From NCBI RefSeq assembly GCF_008634025.1, contig NZ_PDCM01000001.1, forward strand, positions 2,415,501-2,479,500: DNA of 64,000 bases, read 5' to 3'. Shown one piece after another: positions 17,745-23,838 of this stretch. The position numbers and the translations under genes were made by a program. Below the pieces are notes generated by a model that ran no database searches, was not told the DNA's origin, and saw nothing but the letters and a program-made list of their open reading frames with translations. The stretch's first letter is position 1; each line of letters opens with the position of its first letter. The DNA is from Streptomyces albofaciens JCM 4342 (lineage in GTDB: Bacteria; Actinomycetota; Actinomycetes; Streptomycetales; Streptomycetaceae).

Positions 17745-19952
17745 TCACAGGCTCAGCTCCGGGTGGAGGTCCTTCAGCCGTACGACCTGCTTGCCGCGCG
17801 CCGCCCAGGCGGTGAGCGCGAGCGCCGCCGCCGTGAAGGCGAGCAGCACCGCGCTGCCCTGCCACACGGGCGTCAGCTCGCCGCCCGTGATGAGCCGCCG
17901 CAGCCCCTCCACGATGTAGGTCATCGGCAGGAACGGGTGGATCGCGTTGAAGAAGCCGGGACTGGTCTGCACCGGGTACGTACCGCCCGCCGACGTCAGC
18001 TGGAGCATCAGCAGCGCCAGCACCAGGATGCGGCCGGCCGGTCCGAAGCGGGCGTTGAGCCACTGCACGATCGCCGCGAAGCAGGCCGTGGCCAGCAGCA
18101 GGAACCCGACCGTGCCGGCCGCCCGCTCCATGCGGAGGCCGAGCCCGAAGCGCAGCACGGTCATCAGGGCGGCCGTCTGGAGCACCCCGAGGGCGAACAC
18201 CGGCAGCCATCCCGATACCGCGATCCGCCAGGCGCCCGCGCCCATGGCGAGCGCGCGCCGGTTGAGCGGCGGGATCAGCATGTAGGCGACCATCGCGCCG
18301 ACCCAGAGGGAGAGCGGGATGAAGTACGGGGCGAAACCGGTGCCGTAGTTGGGCGCGCGGTGCGTCGCCTGGGAGGCGAGCTGCACCGGGTCGGACATGA
18401 CGCGCGTACGGGCGTCCCGGTCCTGCTTGTCGTAGTCGGGGATCTGCCGTACTCCGTCGTGCAGGCCGCCGGCCAGCTTCTGCGAGCCGTCGGACAGCTT
18501 GTACATGCCGCTGTACAGGGTCTGCGCGCCGTCCTTCAGCCTGCCGACGCCCCGGTCGAGGTCGTCCGCGCCGGAGGCGGCGCGTCCGGCGCCGTCGTGC
18601 AGCTTCCTGGCCCCGTCGGCCGCCTGCCCCGCGCCGTCCGCCAGCTTCCCGGTTCCGGCGGCGAGCTTGCCGGCGCCCGTGGCGACCTGGTGGGCGCCCG
18701 CGTTGAGCTGGTTGATCTTCTTGACGGCGGCGTCCAGGTCGGCGCCGAGGTCCGGGCCGCGCCGCGCCAGCTCGTCCGCGAGGCGGTGCAGCGAGTCCAG
18801 GTCGCGGGCGAGGCGGTCGAGGTTCTTCTGGTCGTGTACGTAGCCGCTGATCTCCTCGGCCTTGGCCGCCGCGCGCGCCGCCTCTTCCTTGAGCTGCTTC
18901 AGCTCGGCGCAGGAGGCGTCGGGCCGCGCCGTGTCCCCGCAGCGCTGGCGGTAGAAGGCCGCGAGGTGGTCGGCCATCCCCCGGGAGAGCCGGGCGCCCG
19001 CGTCGGCGGCGCGCGGCAGCTTGTCCAGGTTGTCGCGTACGGCCTGCGCGCCGTCGGCGACCACCCGGGCGACCCGGCCGATCTCCTTGCCGTGCGCCCG
19101 GACGAACGGCCCCACCTCCGCCGCCACGCCGTTGACCTTGTCGGCCAGCTGCTGGGTGCCCTGGGCGACCTGGCCGGAACCGCCGGCCAGCTGGTTGGCG
19201 CCCCGGGAGGCGGCGGTCGCGCCCCGGGCGAGTTCGGCGGTGCCCGTGGTGAGCCGGCCGGCGCCCGCGTCGAGGTCCTTCAGGCCGTCGGCCAGGGTGC
19301 CGCTGCCGTTCTTCGCCGTACCGAGGCCGTCCTTGAGCTTCCCGGTGCCGTCCCGGGCCTGCCCGATGCCGTCCTTGAGCCGGCCGGCGCCGTCCGCGGC
19401 CTGCTGCGTCTTGTCGTGCAGCGTCGAGAAGGAGACGAAGATGTTGTCGTAGAAGCTGCGCGAGGACTTCGCGGAGGCCGCCGAGCGCACCTCGGAGAAG
19501 ACCGTGCGGGAGATCTGCCCGACGATGTAGTTGTTGGCGTCGTTCGTGCGGACCTGTAGGGCGCCCGTCTCCGGGTGGTCGCCCGAACTGGACGCGACGC
19601 GCTTGCTGAAGTCCTCGGGCACGGTCAGCGACAGGTAGTACGAGCCGTCCTCGACGCCCCGGTCCGCCTCCTGGGCGCTCACCCGGTGCCAGTCGAAGGT
19701 GTGGCTGTCGCGCAGCCCGTCCACGATGCTGTCACCGGCCGCGACCTTCTTGCCCTTGACCTCCGCGCCCGCGTCCTCGTTGACGAGCGCGACCGGGATC
19801 TTGTCCAGGCGCCCGTACGGGTCCCAGAAGGAGCACAGGTAAAGCGCGCCGTACAGGAGCGGCAGCAGCAGGAGCGCGATCAGCGCCGCCATCGGCAGCT
19901 TGCCCCTCCCGAACCGCTTCAGCTCAAGCGCGGCCAGCCTCGGCGAGCGCAT
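17745..19952 (-). CDS. YhgE/Pip-family membrane protein (ABC-2-type exporter-like)
   Basis: The protein has 735 residues from the ATG at 19952. One N-terminal membrane helix (PMAALIALLLLPLLYGALYL, about 19-38) precedes a large outside domain with the family segment IPVALVNEDAGA (about 53-64). A long stretch of LxDG/LxxG repeats follows (about 195-560), such as LKDGIGQARDGTGKLKDG. About six C-terminal helices form an ABC-2-like permease. Related proteins include phage infection protein Pip and exporters of the MmpL-unrelated YhgE type. The gene start overlaps the upstream ATPase gene by 29 bases. The open frame upstream of 19952 lies inside the ATPase gene and is probably not used. Confidence 0.88.
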   Translation of the reverse strand: MRSPRLAALELKRFGRGKLPMAALIALLLLPLLYGALYLCSFWDPYGRLDKIPVALVNEDAGAEVKGKKVAAGDSIVDGLRDSHTFDWHRVSAQEADRGVEDGSYYLSLTVPEDFSKRVASSSGDHPETGALQVRTNDANNYIVGQISRTVFSEVRSAASAKSSRSFYDNIFVSFSTLHDKTQQAADGAGRLKDGIGQARDGTGKLKDGLGTAKNGSGTLADGLKDLDAGAGRLTTGTAELARGATAASRGANQLAGGSGQVAQGTQQLADKVNGVAAEVGPFVRAHGKEIGRVARVVADGAQAVRDNLDKLPRAADAGARLSRGMADHLAAFYRQRCGDTARPDASCAELKQLKEEAARAAAKAEEISGYVHDQKNLDRLARDLDSLHRLADELARRGPDLGADLDAAVKKINQLNAGAHQVATGAGKLAAGTGKLADGAGQAADGARKLHDGAGRAASGADDLDRGVGRLKDGAQTLYSGMYKLSDGSQKLAGGLHDGVRQIPDYDKQDRDARTRVMSDPVQLASQATHRAPNYGTGFAPYFIPLSLWVGAMVAYMLIPPLNRRALAMGAGAWRIAVSGWLPVFALGVLQTAALMTVLRFGLGLRMERAAGTVGFLLLATACFAAIVQWLNARFGPAGRILVLALLMLQLTSAGGTYPVQTSPGFFNAIHPFLPMTYIVEGLRRLITGGELTPVWQGSAVLLAFTAAALALTAWAARGKQVVRLKDLHPELSL

Positions 19953-20721
19953 CCGCCGCCCCCTTCCCGTCGTCGCGCGCGGTCGCGCTGTCGTTGTCGC
20001 CGCCGGCCGGCGCACCCGCGCCGCGCGTCCCGGTACGCACCACCACGGCACCCTCGGGCGCCTGGCTGCACACCGCCAGGACGGTCGTCCCGGACTCCGC
20101 CAGGGCGCGCAGCGTCGCCCAGATGTCCGCGCGTTCGGCGTCGGAGAGCTTCATGTCGGTGTCGTCCACGGCGAGCAGGCGGGGCCGCCCGACCAGCGCC
20201 AGGGCGATCGACAGGCGCAGCGCTTCCGCGCGCTCCAGGTCGCGTACGGCCGTCCGTACGCCCTTGGGCAGCGCCCGCACGTCCAGACCGGCCGCCTCCA
20301 GGGCCGCGTCGGTACGGGCGCGGGCCGACGCGGTACGCTCCCGGCGCGGTCGCAGCAGCGCGCGCAGGGAATCGCCGAACCGGTGCTGGAGCAGGGTGCG
20401 TTCGCGCAGATGCTCGGCCACGGTCAGGGCGGGTTCGAGATCCGTGACACCGGGTACGTGGGCCAGTGCGGTGATCGCCCGTACCGCCGCCGTCTTCTTG
20501 GGCAGCGGCAGCCCGGCGACCTCGGCCGTACCGGCGGAGGGCATCATCCGGCCGGTGAGCGTGAGCAGCAGGCAGGTGCGTCCCGAACCGGACGGGCCTT
20601 CGACGGCGATCAGCGAGCCCGGTCCGGCTGTCAGGGCGGTGTCCCGGAAGGCCCAGCCGCGGGGGCCCTCGACGCCGAGTCCCGTGGCGGTGACGGCCGC
20701 CCCGTGCGGGGTGCTGTGCAC
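19924..20721 (-). CDS. ABC transporter ATP-binding-like protein with altered catalytic motifs
   Basis: This 265-residue protein has the layout of an ABC ATPase, but its motifs deviate. Walker A is GPSGSGRT, with Arg48 in place of the invariant Lys. The LSGGQ signature is replaced by RDLERAEALRLSIALAL (about 160-176). Walker B is PRLLAVDDTD (about 180-189), with Asp where the catalytic Glu is expected. It overlaps the YhgE gene and probably partners it, as ATPases commonly pair with YhgE-type permeases. It may bind ATP but hydrolyse it poorly. GTG at 20721 follows AGGAGGGG. The C-terminus is an unstructured Gly/Asp/Ala-rich tail. Confidence 0.8.
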   Translation of the reverse strand: MHSTPHGAAVTATGLGVEGPRGWAFRDTALTAGPGSLIAVEGPSGSGRTCLLLTLTGRMMPSAGTAEVAGLPLPKKTAAVRAITALAHVPGVTDLEPALTVAEHLRERTLLQHRFGDSLRALLRPRRERTASARARTDAALEAAGLDVRALPKGVRTAVRDLERAEALRLSIALALVGRPRLLAVDDTDMKLSDAERADIWATLRALAESGTTVLAVCSQAPEGAVVVRTGTRGAGAPAGGDNDSATARDDGKGAADALAEAGRA

Positions 20722-20731
20722 GATCCCCTCC

Positions 20732-20755
20732 TTTGAACTGACCGGTCAGTTCAAA
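20732..20755. promoter_or_regulatory. 24-bp perfect palindrome, TetR operator
   Basis: The half-site TTTGAACTGACC (20732-20743) is followed directly by its reverse complement (20744-20755). It lies immediately upstream of the AGGAGGGG ribosome site of the ATPase gene. ACTGACCGGTCAGT cores are typical TetR-family operators, and a TetR gene ends this operon, so autorepression is likely. A CATACT/TACTTT -10-like sequence abuts the palindrome on the far side. Confidence 0.88.
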
Positions 20756-20947
20756 AAGTATGCGCAGCCTTGTCATGTCTCCGCAAGGGGGTGCCGGCCG
20801 TCCGCCCGCTTTCCGGTGAAAGCCGCGATCTCCCCGAATTACCCGGCCCACGCAGGGAAAGAGCAGGTCAGAGCCGATTGTCAGTGGTGTGCCGCACGAT
20901 GGCCCCATACGGTCCCCGAACCGTCATGCGACGACAGGAGGTTCGTC

Positions 20948-21433
20948 ATGGCAGCCAGTTCGGCCGCGGGCAGCTCCGCGGCGTACGGCCCTCCGGGCGA
21001 TGTCCACCCCGTCCTGCGCCGGGCGGCGGCGCCGCCCGCCGCCCTCGATCTGCTCGCCCAGGCCCAGCGCGGCATCGACGAAGCCCGCGACCTGGAAACC
21101 CCCAACGAGCGCTACGCCACCGCCCACCTCGCCGCCCTGCGCACCGCGGCCGCCGTCCTCGCCGTGCGCGGCCGCCCCGAGACGAGCCTCCGCCGCAGGC
21201 AGCGCATCCGCAGCGCCTGGGAGGTCCTGCCCGAGGTCGCTCCCGAACTCGCCGAGTGGAGCGCCCTGTTCGCCTCCGGCGCCCAGCGCCGCGCCCGCGC
21301 CGAGGCGGGCATAGCCGGCGCGGCCGGCCCACGCGACGCCGACGACCTGATCCGCGACGTGGCGATGTTCCTGCGCCTGGTCGAACGGATGCTGCTCCTC
21401 CAGCCCACGCTGCCGTCCCAGCGGGCGGGGTGA
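20948..21433 (+). CDS. SAV_6107-family HEPN-domain protein
   Basis: This is a 161-residue, mostly helical protein (DLLAQAQRGIDEARD, ERYATAHLAALRTAAAVLA, DADDLIRDVAMFLRLVERML). It matches the actinobacterial SAV_6107 HEPN family. Some HEPN proteins are RNases with an RX4-6H motif. I cannot identify such a motif here with confidence, so no enzymatic role is claimed. The ATG at 20948 has AGGAGG (20936-20941) at 6 bases. It is divergent from the ATPase-YhgE-TetR operon. A run of tandem repeats follows its stop. Confidence 0.8.
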   Translation: MAASSAAGSSAAYGPPGDVHPVLRRAAAPPAALDLLAQAQRGIDEARDLETPNERYATAHLAALRTAAAVLAVRGRPETSLRRRQRIRSAWEVLPEVAPELAEWSALFASGAQRRARAEAGIAGAAGPRDADDLIRDVAMFLRLVERMLLLQPTLPSQRAG

Positions 21434-21500
21434 TGGGCGGGCAGCGGACGGGGCCACGCACGGGGGCGGGCCGGGTGTCCGGACGGGTCGGCGTCGTGGG

Positions 21501-21754
21501 GTGTTCGGCCCGACCGGCACCGTGGGGTGTTCGGCGCGGTCGGCACCGTGGGACGTCCGGCCGGTCGGCGCCCCGGGGCCTCCGGGCCGGTCGGTAGGTG
21601 GGGCGTCCGGTCTGCTGGGCAGGTGGGGTCTCCGGGCCGGTTGGCAGGCGGGGTGTCCGGTCTGCTGGGCGGGTGGGGCGTCCGGGCCGGTTGGCAGGCG
21701 GGGTGTCCGGCCTGCTGGGCAGGTGGGGCGTTCGGTCCGGTCGGCCGGTAACGG
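21501..21754. repeat. Tandem repeats of about 25 and 50 bp
   Basis: Two 26-bp units (21501-21526 and 21527-21552, GTGTTCGGC...CACCGTGGG) lead through degenerate copies into three 50-bp units at 21605-21654, 21655-21704 and 21705-21754. The first two 50-bp copies differ at only a few positions. The third decays in its second half. Each 50-bp unit looks like two diverged 25-bp units. Confidence 0.85.
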
Positions 21755-21813
21755 CAGGCCGGGCCGCCCCCTCGCGTCCCATTGCAGGCCGGGCCGCCCC
21801 CTCGCGTCCCATT
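21754..21813. repeat. Two identical 30-bp direct repeats
   Basis: The units at 21754-21783 and 21784-21813 are identical (GCAGGCCGGGCC then GCCCCCTCGCGTCCCATT). They end 47 bases before the methyltransferase start, so they may lie in its promoter. Confidence 0.88.
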
Positions 21814-21860
21814 AGGGTGGTACCCATCAGTTCCATGCCCCCGTCGAGGAGCCACCCGCC

Positions 21861-22616
21861 GTGTCTGACCCGCTGCGCCCGCGCGCATCCCTTCGTACCG
21901 CCGTGGTCTGGGAGGTTCTCGTAGAGGCCCTGGAGCGCCGGGCCGCGGCCGCCGGGCAGGACGTCCTCGACGTCCTGGACACCGGCGGCGGCACGGGCAA
22001 CTTCGCCGTGCCGGTCGCGCGCCTCGGCCACCGCGTCACGGTCGTGGACCCCAGCCCCAACGCCCTGTTCGCCCTGGAGCGGCGGGCCGCCGAGGCGGGC
22101 GTCGCCGACCGGGTGCGCGCCGTGCAGGGGGACGCCCACGGCCTGTTCGACGTGGTCGAGCCCGGCGGCTACGACACCGTGCTCTGCCACGGCGTGCTGG
22201 AGTACGTCGACGACCCGGCCGAGGGCGTGCGCAACGCGGTCGGCGCCCTGCGCCCGGCCGGCACCCTGAGTCTGCTCGCCGCCGGACTGGGCGGCGCCGT
22301 GCTCGCCCGCGCCCTGGCGGGCCACTTCACCGAGGCCAGGAACGCCCTGACGGACCCGGCGGGCCGCTGGGGCGACGGGGACCCGGTGCCCCGGCGCTTC
22401 ACCGCCGAGCAGCTCACCGGGCTGGTCGCGGACACCGGCCTGAAGGTCAGCGGTGTGCACGGCGTGCGGGTCTTCGCCGACCTGGTGCCCGGCGTGCTCG
22501 TGGACACCGAGCCCGGCGCCATGGACGCCCTGCTCAAACTGGAGGCGGCCGCCGCCGAGAACCCCGCGTTCCACTCGGTCGCCACCCAGCTGCACGTGCT
22601 CGCCGAGCGGGGCTGA
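21861..22616 (+). CDS. Class I SAM-dependent methyltransferase
   Basis: This 251-residue protein has a Rossmann methyltransferase core. Motif I is VLDVLDTGGGTGNFAVPVA (about 35-53), the acidic residue after beta-2 is in VTVVDPSPNAL, and later segments are VQGDAHGLFDVV and YDTVLCHGVLEYVDDP. It is closest in layout to methyltransferase 11/SmtA-like enzymes, and the substrate cannot be read from sequence. GTG at 21861 has a GAGGAG site about 8 bases upstream. It lies alone between a repeat region and the DUF3040 gene. Confidence 0.88.
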   Translation: MSDPLRPRASLRTAVVWEVLVEALERRAAAAGQDVLDVLDTGGGTGNFAVPVARLGHRVTVVDPSPNALFALERRAAEAGVADRVRAVQGDAHGLFDVVEPGGYDTVLCHGVLEYVDDPAEGVRNAVGALRPAGTLSLLAAGLGGAVLARALAGHFTEARNALTDPAGRWGDGDPVPRRFTAEQLTGLVADTGLKVSGVHGVRVFADLVPGVLVDTEPGAMDALLKLEAAAAENPAFHSVATQLHVLAERG

Positions 22617-22796
22617 CTTCCCGGAGCCGCTCACGCTCTGCGTGCAGTCGGCCACAGGCCACCCGATCAGCCGCTTCGCCCCGTATGATCGGGGGTGTCA
22701 CGTCCGGCATGACGGATCGGCGGGTGGGGAATGCAGGCTGCAAGCACCACCGACCGCCGTGGCGGACCGGACGGTGAATTGGCGTAGAGGGGCGGG

Positions 22797-22825
22797 TTTC
22801 ACGGGGGCGATTCCCTGCCTATCCT
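22797..22825 (+). promoter_or_regulatory. Putative promoter of the DUF3040 gene
   Basis: TTTCAC (22797-22802) and TATCCT (22820-22825) are 17 bases apart, about 50 bases before the start codon. The remaining 22617-22796 stretch shows no gene. Confidence 0.45.
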
Positions 22826-22875
22826 GAAAGGGTCGCACCCGGTCGCCCCCCGCGACCGACGAGTAGGAGGACTCC

Positions 22876-23289
22876 GTGCCGCTCTCGGAGCACGAGCAGC
22901 GCATGCTCGAGCAAATGGAGCGAGCGCTGTACGCCGAAGATCCGAAGTTCGCGACAGCGCTTGAGGGAAGCGGGCTGCGTACGTACACCCGGCGACGGGT
23001 CTACCAAGCGGTCGCGGGCTTCCTGGTAGGTATCGCGCTCCTCATGGCCGGTATGGTCGCCCAGCAGATCTGGATCAGCGTGGTCGGCTTCCTCGTGATG
23101 CTCGGCTGCGCGGTGCTCGCGGTCACCGGCTGGCGCAAGGCGCCCAAGCCGGGAGAACAGCAGGCCGCGGCGGGCGGGCGCGCGGGACCCGGTGGCGGTC
23201 CGGCCCGGCGCCAGGCCAGGCAGCGCCGCTCGATGATGGACCGGATCGAGAGCCGCTGGCAGCGCCGCCGCGACGAACAGGGCCACTGA
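22876..23289 (+). CDS. DUF3040 membrane protein
   Basis: This 137-residue protein has the DUF3040 signature MPLSEHEQRMLEQMERALYAEDPKFA at its N-terminus (residues about 1-26). Two membrane helices follow (about 47-65 and 70-88), then a basic tail rich in Arg and Gln (RRQARQRRSMMDRIESRWQ, about 111-129). The family is widespread in actinobacteria and its function is unknown. GTG at 22876 has GGAGGA at good spacing. In many relatives it sits close to the dcw cluster, as here. A strong terminator follows. Confidence 0.88.
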   Translation: MPLSEHEQRMLEQMERALYAEDPKFATALEGSGLRTYTRRRVYQAVAGFLVGIALLMAGMVAQQIWISVVGFLVMLGCAVLAVTGWRKAPKPGEQQAAAGGRAGPGGGPARRQARQRRSMMDRIESRWQRRRDEQGH

Positions 23290-23353
23290 CCGGCCGACCG
23301 GCCACCCCGAACTCCTACTCGCTACTCGCCCTGCCACGCCCGAAAACTTGATA

Positions 23354-23384
23354 AAGCGGCCGTCCGGATTCCGGACGGCCGCTT
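23354..23384 (+). terminator. Hairpin terminator after the DUF3040 gene
   Basis: A 14-bp perfect stem (23354-23367 with 23371-23384, AAGCGGCCGTCCGG) has a 3-base loop and is followed by TCT. It lies 64 bases after the stop. Confidence 0.88.
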
Positions 23385-23403
23385 CTCATGTCCGGGATAC
23401 GGT

Positions 23404-23459
23404 GACCGGCCCGAGACGACCGGCCCGAGACGACCGGCCCAAGGCGACCGGCCCGAGGC
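23404..23459. repeat. Four tandem 14-bp repeats
   Basis: Units of GACCGGCCCGAGAC repeat at 23404, 23418, 23432 and 23446, with one or two changes in the later copies. Diverged GACCGGTCCGGGA-type units continue to about 23530. Confidence 0.85.
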
Positions 23460-23685
23460 GACCCGTCGGGGTACGACGACCGGTCCGGGAGACGGGTGAC
23501 CGGTCCGGGACACGGTGACCGGTCCGGAGTCCGGCGGCCGGGGCGCGGCGGCCGGGGCGCCGGGCCCGTCCGGCGCCGGTCCGCCTCGTTCGTCGCATAC
23601 GCGAGAGCAAAGCGGAGGGCGTTGACGCGGGGTGCGGACCGTGCGCCAGGGCGTTGCTAGCAGGCTGCTGTTGCCTTGGTACACA

Positions 23686-23725
23686 GCTAGGCGTCCCCCT
23701 CTGGCGCTAGGCGTCCCCCTCTGGC
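23686..23725. repeat. Two tandem 20-bp repeats
   Basis: GCTAGGCGTCCCCCTCTGGC occurs at 23686-23705 and 23706-23725, followed by a partial third copy. Its function is unknown. Confidence 0.8.
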
Positions 23726-23838
23726 GTCCCCTATGGCCTCCACCTTGCCCTCCGCGAGCGTCATCGGCGCCCACGGTTCGCCGGGCGCCCCCGCTCGCGC
23801 CCGTACCCTGGCGCCCGCTCGCCCGGCAGCCCGTACTT

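Larger units (their letters stand above)
21434..21860. other. Intergenic repeat region without a gene (427 bp)
   Basis: The whole stretch is made of short GC-rich tandem units, detailed in the two repeat entries. Open frames exist in several frames on both strands, but they have repetitive, biased translations and no homology I recognise. I treat it as non-coding. A TAGGGT near 21813 could be a -10 for the methyltransferase gene, but no matching -35 is visible. Confidence 0.65.
23290..23838. other. Intergenic region without a gene (549 bp)
   Basis: After the terminator at 23354-23384 come short tandem repeats (23404-23459) with diverged continuations to about 23530. A 20-bp double repeat follows near 23686, then the 3-prime flank of the transglutaminase gene. 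A weak 7-bp hairpin near 23765-23790 could terminate that gene. I see no coding signal. Confidence 0.6.

Noticed and set aside
20948..21433. HEPN protein as part of a toxin-antitoxin pair
   Set aside because: No nucleotidyltransferase or antitoxin gene is adjacent and I could not identify a certain RNase motif.
21501..21813. Possible CRISPR array
   Set aside because: The repeats are head-to-tail without unique spacers and no cas genes are present.
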